Below, piece by piece: positions 37,067 through 48,177 of a DNA stretch of 64,000 bases. Every line of letters begins with the position of its first letter. The first letter of the stretch is position 1. Source of the DNA: Welwitschia mirabilis (taxonomy: Eukaryota > Gnetophyta > Gnetopsida > Welwitschiales); assembly GCA_051453625.1 (NCBI GenBank), contig JBOZIK010000001.1, forward strand, positions 182,714,652-182,778,651, in the 5' to 3' direction. The notes below the pieces were generated by a model. It was not told the origin of the DNA and ran no database searches. It saw nothing but the letters and a program-made list of their open reading frames with translations. Both the position numbers and the translations under genes were made by a program.

Positions 37067-38690
37067 ATGGAAGGCCAATCGATCAACTGTTCATCCTACT
37101 TTACTAGTGATACTTATGAGTTTTAAAAGGTAAGAATGTAAGTCTTTATTAAAGCTATGAGTTTTATTTAATAAACAAGTATTAAAGAAGGCTTTCAACC
37201 TTCAATAGAACCTTAAATTATAGATGAGGTTACTATCTTTATGATCAAGCTAAGAAGCACATGGGATGATAAATAAGAAGAGCAAAAAATGCTTAACAAG
37301 AAGGAAATGAATGAAATATTATGTGGAATCAATGTGAAGGACTACAAAGAAGTAACAAACTTTACTACTATTAAGGACATGGGAATACATGTAAGTAAAA
37401 AATGAAGGAACTAATTAGATCAAGAAGCCCAAGAAACAAATTCTCATGATATAATTTTAGCAAATTTAAATTCAAGATGATGAAATCTTCACAGAATTTA
37501 ATAATAAGCTCATGGAAATTGCCTATGGACTTTAGGAACTTGGGAAATGTTTCAAATCAAGTTAAATTATTGATAAGATATTGAAGTCACTTCTAAAATG
37601 TTATGAGAACAAAGTGCTATCAATTAAAGACATAAAGAACATTAACAACATTAAGCTAAAGGAATTGGTAAGTGACATCTTGACATATGAGTTTCAACAT
37701 CTTCAGAAAGCTAATAAATGAAAAGTTATGGCTCTTAATGTTAAAAAAATTCCTTATTCTATAAATAGCAATGATGATTCACCTAGTTACTTATTTTGTA
37801 ATTATGATTCTAACATGGATGAGTAGTTAGCTTTATTTACTATAAAATTCAAGAAGATGTGGTAGAAAAAAATGGAGAAATAAGAGAGATCATGGGATAA
37901 AATTTTCAAGACCCAAGGATAATACATGAGATAAGAGTATAATATTATGCTTGTAAAGGATTTAGAAACATGGAATCTAAGTGCTCAAATAATAAGAAGA
38001 AAAAGATGTTAAGGGATTCTAGTAAGAAATTCAATATGGCCACTATGAATAACAATGAATTAGATTGAGAAGATACTCATGGCGACAAGAGACTGTCGTT
38101 CATAGAATTTATCTCCTATAATGTGTCACTTATCTTAAAGGTAAATGATGGATTTAAACTTCATTTAACTAATCCTCATGAGTTAGAATTTGATGATGCT
38201 CTAGGTCATGTTTATGGTCAAGAAAGTAATAGAAAATAGGCTTGATTCTTTAACATAGAAGAAGATGATACAATAACCATAGAAGAAGAAACCAAAAAAC
38301 ATAAGAATGATGATGAAGATGAACAGAACCTAATGGATGAAAATTAAGATCTCTTTAAAGAAAACAAGAAGATCCTAAAAGAAAGTTCTCACTTGAAGAA
38401 GGATACAACCCAATATAAACAAGAGAAGTAGAAGTTGACATTAGAATTAGATCTTGCAAAGAAGAATTTGGGAACTCAAGCATCCAAATTTGAAAAAACT
38501 ATTAGATATCTTAAGGATTTTGTAAAAGTAAGGAAAAAGGAATTTAAGTATCTCCTTTTAAAAACTACTAATTTGAGTAAAATTATTTTGAAGTTTTCCA
38601 TAGGTAATAGGTCATTGGAAACTATGTTATTTAAACAAAGAGCACCAAGTGATAAAAGTAGCTTAGGATATGTTCCACCTCTTACCTAAT
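37067..38690 (+). pseudogene. Copia gag
   Basis: Starts at an ATG 51 bp after the primer site, reading 'MEGQSINCSSYF'. It continues through 'KKEMNEILCGINVKDYKEV', like the Copia gag block 'KA.NAI.C.L...EF.RV'. A decayed zinc-knuckle stretch follows about 37,940-38,010, then an acidic part. A Lys/Glu-rich heptad-like segment (38,435-38,560) looks like a coiled coil. Many stops are present. The role was the capsid of the virus-like particle. Confidence 0.7.
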
Positions 38691-39379
38691 ATTTTTTACT
38701 AGCCTTATCAAATAAATCATTATCTCCTTTTAAGATCAAATATTTAGTATGCATAAATTTTAAATGTAATGAAGCACAACCTTACTCTCAAAATATTGAT
38801 TTTAGCAAAAAGAGCAGGAAATGCCTCATTTTTTTATTTTTATAATGGGTTTAGTTATACTAAAACTAATTATTATTTAGTAATGTATTTCCTAGATTTG
38901 GTACTTTACCTATTTACCAATCTATTAAGAAAAAGCCAAATTTTAATATTATATGAAGAAATGGTAAAGATTATAATAGTATTTTGATTCATACTAATTT
39001 AAAAATTACTAATAATGTTTACTAGCATTTTAATCGTGGTTGCTTAAGATACATGATAGAAGACACAAGTTGATTTACAAATATTGACAAATGTAATGGA
39101 GATGTTATGAGCTTTAGGTAAAATAACAAGGTAATGTTGGAAGATATTAGCACTATTGATGGAAAGGACTTTCCAATGATACACAATGTTTTTTATATTA
39201 ATGGATTAAAACACATCTCCTAAGCATTAGCAAAATTTGCAACAAAGGTATGCACATTTTATTTAGTGCTTATAATTGTTATGTTTTAGATAGCAAGGTA
39301 AAATATTATTAACTAGTGATAGAGATGAAAAATATATATTCTATTAAGCAATCATTGGACAAGAAATGTTTATCTTATA

Positions 39380-39985
39380 TGCCATCAAATGTGAGTAGGT
39401 TTTGGCACAAATGATTGGAAAATGTCAACTATAAAGACCTTTGTAATATCTCCTAAATATGATCTTATTAGAGGTAGTAAACATTGAGAAAAATTAAAAA
39501 GGACATGTGTGTTGTAATTTCCAATTTGGAAAACAAACTAGGAAGAGTTTTTTAAACACTGATTAAGTGTTGTTTCGATAATTATTAGACTTGCTTTGAT
39601 TCATCTTGGCCTTGTAGGTTATGCTCTTGTAAAGAGTCTTAATCATAAGAAATATTTATTGGTTATTATGGATGACTTCTCAACATTTACATGGGTGTTA
39701 TTTTTAAGACATAAAGTGAATATTTTAAGAAGTTCTAAATCTTAAGAAAGAGATTAAAAGATGAGATTAGTCATAATATCAAGAAGATTAGAAGTGATCA
39801 TGGAGGAGAATTTGAAAATGAGATGTAGAGATGTTTGAAGGATGATGTAAGAAGAAATGTGTCACCCATGAGTTTTCAACTCCTATAATCCATAACAAAA
39901 TTGTATTATAGAAAGAAAAAATAAGGTTCCATAAGAGATGACTAGAGCCACTAGGACTCTTTCCAAGTCAAGTTGTAATGCATAA
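39380..39985 (+). pseudogene. Copia GAG-pre-integrase and integrase fragment
   Basis: Blocks: 'RFWHK.LENVNYKDL' (about 39,392-39,440), like 'LWHRRLGHVNYKDL'; 'KYLLVIMDDFSTFTWVLFLR' (about 39,650-39,710), containing the first catalytic Asp block; 'IRSDHGGEFENE' (about 39,788-39,823), containing the second Asp; and 'THEFSTP' at about 39,860. These are the hallmarks of the Copia integrase core. The frame breaks several times, and the C-terminus with the final Glu is decayed. Confidence 0.85.
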
Positions 39986-39989
39986 TTGT

Positions 39990-40260
39990 GTCTTTTTTTT
40001 AAATTTTATAAATAATTTAATTTCTTCAAAATAAGATACTCACCTCACTTTGACATTTTTCCATATAAATCTTTTAAATCTACCATCTTTTTTAAATATA
40101 ATCTTTTGATTTCTACATAAGCTTCATTAAATGAAAGGGATAATTTTCTATCAAGACTTGAAAGAAGTTTTCTTTCCTTATTATCCTTAAATAAGTCTTA
40201 ATAAAAAATTAGAACTTATAATATCTTAAAAAGAAATAATTCAAACTTTTTTTGATAAAT
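39990..40260 (-). pseudogene. LINE fragment upstream of the 35.4-kb RT (linker region)
   Basis: The minus strand has an open charged stretch, 'DLFKDNKERKLLSSLDRKLS' and then 'FNEAYVEIKRLYLKK', which looks like the helical linker between endonuclease and RT in LINEs. Its position directly across the Copia insertion from the RT fits one LINE split in two. The family call rests mainly on position. Confidence 0.4.
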
Positions 40261-43200
40261 TATCTCTTCTTATTGTAGATCAAATATTTGTAAGATTTGA
40301 TCTTTTCTATTATCATTTTTTACTAGTTAAGAGTCATTGTTGTCTCTTTGCATTCATCATCAAACTATTGTTTTTTTCCTTTATGTTATATTCCTTAGAT
40401 ACATTTTGAGTAGTAAATAATAAAATTTCTAAAATATTTGAAAAATAATTCCATTTTTTTTATACTTTGAATAAAAACATTAGTTTGCTTTTTTTAATTT
40501 TTATTATTATTTTCTGAATAAGAATGGGAACCTACTAGAAATATGCAATGATAAGAATGATGGAATATTCAACTAAATTTTGATTGTTTTAAAATTAAAT
40601 ACTTGAAAAAAACTTGATGAGTGATGAAAAAATTTAATAATTGAATTTCCTTGAGGATATATAAAAGTAAAAGAATTGGATGCTAAAAACATTTCATTCC
40701 ATTTAAAGCTAGAAGTTTTAATTCTTATCCTAATTCTAATAATTAATTTTCTCCATAATTTAAGACTTTGTCTTAAGAAGATCTATCTCATTTAATATTT
40801 ATTTTACAATATAAGTATCTCTGATATTTCTAGTTAGTAATTTAAACGTATTTATAACTAACTCTAGTACTAAAGTCTTCAAAGATAAATATTTGTTTTT
40901 TAGGCAAGATAAATGAGCAATATCTATACTTTAAATATCAAAAGGAATAGTCTTGTGAAAGCCTTATCTATTATATAAATTACATTTTCTTAAATAAATA
41001 ATATAAATATAAATTCAAGGCAATATTTTATTACATGATTTAAGCTAAACATATTAATTATCCTTATTTACTTTTTCAATTTAAATGTATTCACCCATAC
41101 TCTTATAAATTAAAATAGACAAATATTGAGATGGTCTATTTTATCTTTCATTTATTTCATTAGTAAAAGAAATAACATTAAAACTATGAATTGGTAAAAA
41201 TTTATCATCTTTCCTAGGCTCTTTAATGCTAAGAATATAAAAGCTATTAAAGAAAGAGATTCTACAAAAACTAAAAGCTTTATCTTATACAAAGCTATTA
41301 ATATTTAGAAATCTATACTATGAAGGTTGAAAACTCTAGTTTGTTTAATAGTTAATAATTATAATAAAATTTACATTAAAATAATTATATTTACCTTCTT
41401 TTTTATTTTGTTTTAATTTTTTCTAGTGTTGTGTTTTCTTTATAGGCTTCTTTCATGTAAGACCTTAATTTGTTCATATTTTTCCTCCTTTAATTTTACT
41501 TTCATTATCCTAATTTTTCTCTCTTTCTTGTTCATAATTAAATTTTTTGATGATATATTTAAATTTATCTTCTTTATGATCTATTTTATATGCCTCTAAA
41601 ATAGGTTGTATTTTTAATTAATATTATTTTCTAGTACTTGTGAAATTTCTTCTCTTTTAGAAATCCTAACTACATTAAGTTTTAGAGCTTACTTTCTTAA
41701 ATAGCAGGTTCATTTAAGGGGTTTATTTTAATTATTTATGTTGGAGAGATTTATAAAGTTTTCATGGTTTACTTAATATTTAAATATAAAATTAGGTTTA
41801 TCAAGAAAGATCCTAAACATAAGGTATATTCATTAAGTAATATCCTATCTTAGATCTTATTGAAACTATTATTAAGCAAATATTTTAGCTTACATTGTTA
41901 AAAATTAATTTAAATCATAATTATATAAGTAATTATTAATATAAGATGGTTATAAGCAATTGATCAAATTACTTTCAAGGTTAGCAATGTATACATCTCA
42001 AGTGTTTAATAACTTATAATTATTTTTAATTCTAATTTCTAAAGTTTTAATTTCTTATGAATATATTTTAAAGTAAGTATAAATGAGTTAAAGTTACTTC
42101 AATAATGCTTAAATTAATAGTTACATATGTCAAATTATTCAATGGCTTTCTAAGAGAAAAGAATTAGCTAGAAATAGGCTTATGATTTTAATCTTTAGGA
42201 GAAGTTATTTAGTTAGGATATCCCTCTTCTTATATTTTCATAAGAATGTTTAAATATGAATAGTCTTTTTGTTAAAATATTAGTATTTTAAGATGATGGT
42301 CCTAAAATATTTAAAATTCATCTTAAAAATCTTAAATCTTTTAAATGAATTTAAAATAAATTTTTTAATAAATTCAAAATTTAATAAACTTAAAAATTCA
42401 AAATTAAATGGTAAAAGTTCAAAAAATTAAGAATTTTGATTTTCATTGTGAAATTTATCTTTCCATAAGATTAAAATTAGTTCTTAAAAGCTAAAGATGT
42501 AAAGTCTCATTTTTTTAAAGTTATTCTTCTTTTAACATTTTATATTTCCATTAAATTGATATTAAGTAAAATCTAATACCTCATATTATATGTTTATTTA
42601 AAATATCTTTTTATTAGACATGTTTGTTAATGTATGAATAAGTTAAACTTTATTTCAAGATAAAAATAAAATAAATAAGTGGTGGAAAGGTTAAATATAC
42701 TATCATATGAGTGATGTCTTCCTCCTCATATTTTAATCTTATTTAAAACCATAAGAAGATGCACTTATAACAAAGAAAAACAAGTGATGGTACTTAGCCT
42801 AAAAACATTAGATATATATACATTATTTTTGATAAAATATAAAACAAGTTTATCATATATCATATGGTATTTTAACTAGTCTAAATAATGACAAAAATGT
42901 GGATTTTTCATCTATTATGAAAACATGATTCATTTATAAAGGTATAGCTGTTTTAATCATTAAATAGTAAAACTATATAAAAGATATTTTATATAAAAAT
43001 ATGTATGAGATTATTATAAATGGATAGAACACCTTAACATCTTGTGTTCAAGTCCTATGTAATAGCATGTTAATATAGGATTCAATATCTTGAGTACAAA
43101 TTAAATGTGGGACATGGATGCTCACTGGCTAGTTCTCATGCTAGTAGAGCCTATTCATAAGTTTTCATCTGGCCATGCTAGCTAGTAATCTTGATTATTA

Positions 43201-44340
43201 TCATATATCTTATCATGAATTAAATTATTTTTTAAAAAAGAAGAATATAAATAAGAAGAAGATGGATTCCATTTTCTTTCTTTCTCTCTCTTTTTCTTGT
43301 TTTGTAATATGTACTTATGTTTTATTATTTTGATTTACTTATTTAATTCAATTTCCATAATAAATATTTTATGCTACATATATTTGGATCTAATCAGAAC
43401 TTGTAAATATTGGAATTCAATGCTTGAAACTAATGAGTTAGATTAAAAAAATACATTCCCTTATCATAGTAGTATAACATCCATATTTGATATCTTTTTA
43501 TGACTAAATAAAACATTAATTAGTATACAATTATATACTTATTCTTTAATGTATATTTTACTAGAATTTCATATGATTTTATTTCATTCTCAGTGATTTA
43601 AATTTTAGATATGATAAAAAGATATTCTCTCTCAAGATACTTAAAACATAAAAAATAAATACAACTCCAATAATAAGGGTTATGATACCACTATCACCTT
43701 TGTGAAGTTTAATCTATTTATCTCTTCTTAGCATGTTAATAAAAATGAAAATAAAAATTATTTATTACATTCATAGAGATCCATAGGATCTATGGAACAA
43801 ACAAAGTTACAAGTTAAAATAATTTGAATATAGTCTTAAAATAATAATTAAGATAAAGTGGAGGTAGTTAAAATAAAACATATAAATTATCTATTGTTAC
43901 ATTTTTTTTTCTCTTAGTAAATAAGTTTTAAGACACTAAAGAAAAATATGTTTTGCATATTTAATAATTTTACGTACACATAATGTATGTGTGCATTACT
44001 TCTTAAGAATATTTTACCATCCTTATAGTACTGATGTCTAAGGAAATCATTCCTTTTCATCTTGGGAGAAAAACTTATATTAATAAATATATAATTATAA
44101 TTACTTCTTATGATGTGATCTATTGCAACTTATATTGAGTTAAATCTAGTTACAAGATATATTTTTTAAGGATAAATCTACTTAGAAAATATTCTCTTTT
44201 ATTAAAGATAAACATAGCTTTAAGATACTTTATTAAAGTTAAGTTTTAATCAAATTTAATTCTTATTAAGATATTTACTAAGAATATATAATGTAATAGT
44301 AAAAATTTTCTAGTATTTTTATTAAATTTAAGGATGTGTT
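40260..44340. other. AT-rich repeat DNA, nothing firmly recognised
   Basis: No gene. Some minus-strand stretches look protein-like (for example about 40,850-41,260 and 41,440-41,620, Lys-rich), probably decayed LINE endonuclease or ORF1, but no motif is clear. A possible tRNA-derived SINE lies near 43,000-43,200. A duplication-free T/A-rich region follows. Confidence 0.5.
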
Positions 44341-46290
44341 ACACCTTAAAAAAAGGTTTTATTATTATCAAAAAGGTTAAAATTACAACATTAAAAGGAA
44401 AAATATAGCAAATAGTTTAAAATATACAATAGTAAGTAAATAAACTACAAAAACATAAAAGAAAAAGCACAAAGAAAGTAGAAAAAATAAAGCAAGGTAG
44501 AACTATGCCAAGTATAATTTAGAGGAAACCAAGATAAGTGATTCCATTAGTGAGTTCACTTGCAATTGCTCCTTCCCTACACATGCATTAAAACTAAAAG
44601 ATACTAGTTGAAAAATACTTTTTTTTTGGTATACTTAAGAAAAGGGAGTAAATACATTTGGCTTTGTAAAGTTTAAATAACATCTTTTATTTTATATAAA
44701 AATAAAGAATGCATACTTTGATGATGTTCCATAGAAAAATATGATCTCAGTTTATATTTTAATTAGTTCCTAAAAGAATGGTGTCAAAATTGAGATATAA
44801 GAAGGAACAAGAGATGCCAATTTCATGCATTTTTAATAACCAAACAATAAATGAACACATGTAGAATATTATCCTCTTAATCACAAACTATACAACATGG
44901 ATCTAACATTCCAAAATGTTATATAAAATTACCAATATGAAGATCTTGAAAAATTAGATACTAAAGAAAGTGCTTAAACTTAAAAGATTTGAAAGCTTTC
45001 AAATTATTCTTAAAGTAGAAATCCAAAGAGAAAATGCATGTTTTAGGTGCTATGTATGGTTNNNNNNNNNNNNNNNNNNNNNNNNNNNNNNNNNNNNNNN
45101 NNNNNNNNNNNNNNNNNNNNNNNNNNNNNNNNNNNNNNNNNNNNNNNNNNNNNNNNNNNNNGAAAGTGCTTAAACTTAAAAAGATTTGAAAGCTTTTAAA
45201 TTATTCTTAAAGTAGAAATCCAAAGAGAAAATGCATGTTTTAGGTGATATGTATGGTTAAAAATGTCTCCTACATTGATAACATTCAACAAAAAAGTATA
45301 AGCTTTCCTCAAGTCATAGGAAAGAATAAGTGTGTGATCTACCTTACATAGATTTTATAGAGAGCCATTATCTAAGATATGAGAAGCATGAAAAAAAAAT
45401 TATTAAAGTTTAATAAAATCTACTTTGATGGATAGCAGAACTTTCATAAGAGCTAATCTAGTCATTTCCTACCTACAAATTTTACAAAGAAGTCAATCCT
45501 TTATTAAATCATCTTATAGCTAGGTTGGAATTTGTAATTACTAAAGGAATAAAAGTAAGATGTAATTACCAAGGAATAATTTATTAGTAAAAAAAACTAA
45601 AGAAATTTTCATATTTGTCCAAGAAACAAAAGAATTAATCCTTTGCCAAGTCTTTCAAACACATTTAACAACATGTATGCATTGAATGATAATTCTAGAT
45701 GGAGTAAAAAAGCTAATTAATTGGATTAATATTCTTCTATATTCAGCATTTCTAGGAAATGAAGTCTTAAGCCTAAGGAATAATAATGTAGAAAGTAGAG
45801 AAGTAGAAATTAAGCTCTAAATAACTCATTTTGTGGCTAAACTAGCTCTTTCAAAATATAAATTAATAAAACCTAAACCATTTTTTTCTTTAAGCAAGGA
45901 CATAATATTCCTACAAACTTTGTGAAAACTATTTTTACCTCCTTCATAAAACCACATGAAGCTTCAAAGAAATTTTTCAAATTTAGAATTAACAACTTTT
46001 AAAGAAGCCCAATAAAAAGAATAATAAACATGGGTAGATAAAATAATAAATTTACAAAACAAATATTGACCTATAAAGAAAGACATTTTATCCTCCACTT
46101 TTTTAAATTTATTTGAATTTTTTATAATGTTGTTGTGATGCCAAATTGTATGCATTTAACAAGGTATTTTAAGTACTTTTGTAGGAAATTTAAACATGGA
46201 ATTCTAATGATTATGAAGAGTTGATGGAATAATATTAGAAAAATGTAATTCTTGGTGTATTTGGAGGCATTTTAGATATATTCTAATACT
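44340..46290 (-). pseudogene. L1 LINE (copy b), C-terminal part of ORF2
   Basis: Minus strand blocks: 'FKFPTKVLKIP' (about 46,170-46,205), like 'FPxKYLGIP'; 'NKFKKVEDKMSFFIGQYL', like 'EKxxKRLSSWKGxYLS'; 'WASLKVVNSKFEKFL', like 'P..V...LEKIQR.FLW'; 'GGKNSFHKVCRNIMSLLKEK' then 'NGLGFINLYFERASLATK', like 'WDxxCxPKEEGGLGxxN...ALLAK' (about 45,840-45,950). The low boundary near 44,340 is set by an A/T-rich tail and is approximate. A gap at 45,062-45,161 has duplicated flanks. Confidence 0.75.
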
Positions 46291-46299
46291 TAGCCTTTT

Positions 46300-47335
46300 G
46301 AGGAGAAGACCAATGATCTAGGAGGCTGATTTCTCTTAGCTGGAGAGCTCAAGAAGCCTATCATTTCCTATGTCATCCTAACAATAGTTAAGATGATAGT
46401 AATGCTAATATGGACTAAGGCTACAAGGCTAGAAACTAATGAGTCTTTTTTTATTATGGAACAACATCTCCAAAGTCATCTAGATGATAATTAGGATGAA
46501 ATTTATTTTATATGAACAAATAAATTATCTTTGTAATGGGATCATGCACTCCATGTTAGCTGTTAGGGTTTTATTTTTGATTGGTAGGATTTTTATTTCT
46601 AGAATCTTCCATGTAAAACCATAAATACCCCCTTGCCCTCTCTCCCAAAATCATCTTTTATACTTGAAATTCTTGTGATGGAAGATTAAAGAAAAAGAGA
46701 TTCATCATATGTTAGAGTATTGTGCTGTGTATCCTCCATTGAGGCATTGCTACTTTGTAAGTGAATGTTTGCTTTAAGATTAATAAAGATGGTTTTACTT
46801 CTATATATGCATATCCCTTATGATTTATTTTGGTTATGACTCTATGATAGTTTCATAGTTAATCTAGGTCATAAGGACAACCTTTGATACATTGATTTTA
46901 TCAATTTAGTACTTGCATTTTATTTCATATTGCATTTCCATCATGTAGTACTTACATTTATCTATATTCTATTTGATTTGTCTCATAGCTTATGTTAGTT
47001 AAGATTAAGTAACAATTTTTTCTAATTAATTGAAGTTATAAAGGCTTATCTTAATCATAAAAAGATTGGTAGTCAAATAGATTTATTACTTAGAGTATTT
47101 TCATTGTATTTCATTTATAAGTATTATAGTAAGGATTCATCTTAAATTGTATTTTTGCATTGTCCCTATTTATTTTTTCAAAAGGAGAAAAACCAAAAAT
47201 ACTTCACTAGAATCAATCCTTTAAGTTCTAGCCTAGTTTCTTTAATGAAATATAACATTTAGATTAACTTTCATTTATACTAGTGTGTATTCTATGCAAG
47301 CATTTGTGATTATAAGATATTTTTGGGGACTTAAG
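46300..47335 (+). mobile_element. Solo-like LTR of an element-1-related gypsy family
   Basis: The plus strand is similar to the reverse complement of the element 1 LTR: 'TCCTCCATTGAGGCATTGCT', 'TAGCTGTTAGGGTTTTAT', 'GAAATTCTTGTGA', and a stretch around 46,850-46,895 that matches the LTR part with CAACCTTTG. It carries the dyad GTCATCTAGATGAT (46,475-46,488). A TATA-like CATAAATACC lies at about 46,620. It interrupts L1-b. Ends are approximate, and I could not find a target-site duplication. A decayed primer site may follow at about 47,318-47,335 (TTTTTGGGGACTT), so it could be a 5' LTR of a deleted element. Confidence 0.65.
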
Positions 47336-47339
47336 AATT

Positions 47340-48166
47340 ACATAAACTCACACCGTAATAAATTTTCAATCTCATAGCTTGTGAAAAAAAACTTTTGAAG
47401 AAGAAAGTAATGCCCAAAAGTTTTATAATTTCTAGACCTTATGAAATTTACTAGGATTAATGCAAAAGATACTTGTAATGAATATTGTTACATAAAATGA
47501 AGATTTTTGCTCATTAATTTTATTTTGTTAGAAATGGTAATACTATTAAATATGAGTTAAAATCTTAGCAATAGAGTATCAATCATTTACCATCATGAAA
47601 AAAGAATCATTAGTAAAATGTAAATTTAATAATTATTTTGTCATGTTTCTTAATGAAATTTATCTTACTAAGCCTTATTATTTATCATACTGAATAACTT
47701 GATTAAAAAAATCAATGACAATGATAAAAGGATAAGAAACTAAAGGATAACTTTGTCTAATAGAGTGGTAAAAAGGAAAGGAAGAACTAAAATCATGAGA
47801 AGTGGCTATATAGGCATTTACACTAGTAAAGATATATCACACCATATGAAGAAATTAAGATCTAAAAACTAAATATTCCATACAAGTCAGAATGAAATTC
47901 CATTTGATTTTACCATATGTTTTAGCATAACTAATCTTAATAAAGGTCACATCCTAATTAGAATTAAATATCCATTGATGTTATTCCAAAGCTACCTCAA
48001 CATTTGGAAAAATATATTTACCTAAAAAACCTATTTATTACTCTATGATAATATTTGAAATATTTTTTAAGTCTACAAGTTAATAATTTTATTAAAATTT
48101 TATAAGTAACATTCAATAAAGTGATAGATCATTGATCTTTTTGAAATAAGAATGGAGTATATTAAA
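47340..48166 (-). pseudogene. L1 LINE (copy b), reverse transcriptase core
   Basis: Minus strand blocks in order: 'RLKNISNIIIE' and 'FPNVEVALE' (about 48,000-48,090), 'FIKISYAKTYG', like 'VKIDFAKAYD' (about 47,920-47,950), 'YPFIIVIDFFNQVIQ', like 'PLSPFLFIIVxDxLxRxI' (about 47,700-47,745), and HFTND at 47,606-47,620 in place of FADD. It continues on the other side of the solo LTR at 46.3 kb and, upstream, beyond L1-c at 55,447. Confidence 0.75.
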
Positions 48167-48177
48167 CTAAAAATTTA
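48167..48177. repeat. Target-site duplication of L1-c, left copy
   Basis: CTAAAAATTTA here and CTCAAAATTTA at 55,436-55,446 differ at one base. They flank L1-c, and the L1-b reading resumes on both outer sides. Confidence 0.7.

Larger units (their letters stand above)
35450..39990 (+). mobile_element. Ty1/Copia retrotransposon, 3'-truncated
   Basis: Structure on the plus strand: 5' LTR ending CTAACA at 37,001, a primer site, gag with a long coiled-coil tail, and integrase. RT, RNase H and the 3' LTR are missing. After about 39,990 the sequence reads as the LINE that precedes 35.4 kb, so the element was inserted in that LINE and then lost its 3' half. The LTR start is not defined, and a 466-N gap (36,099-36,564) and a 100-N gap (36,794-36,893, with a 60-bp duplicated flank) lie inside. 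The long charged gag suggests a SIRE-like or Tork-like lineage (inference). Confidence 0.8.
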
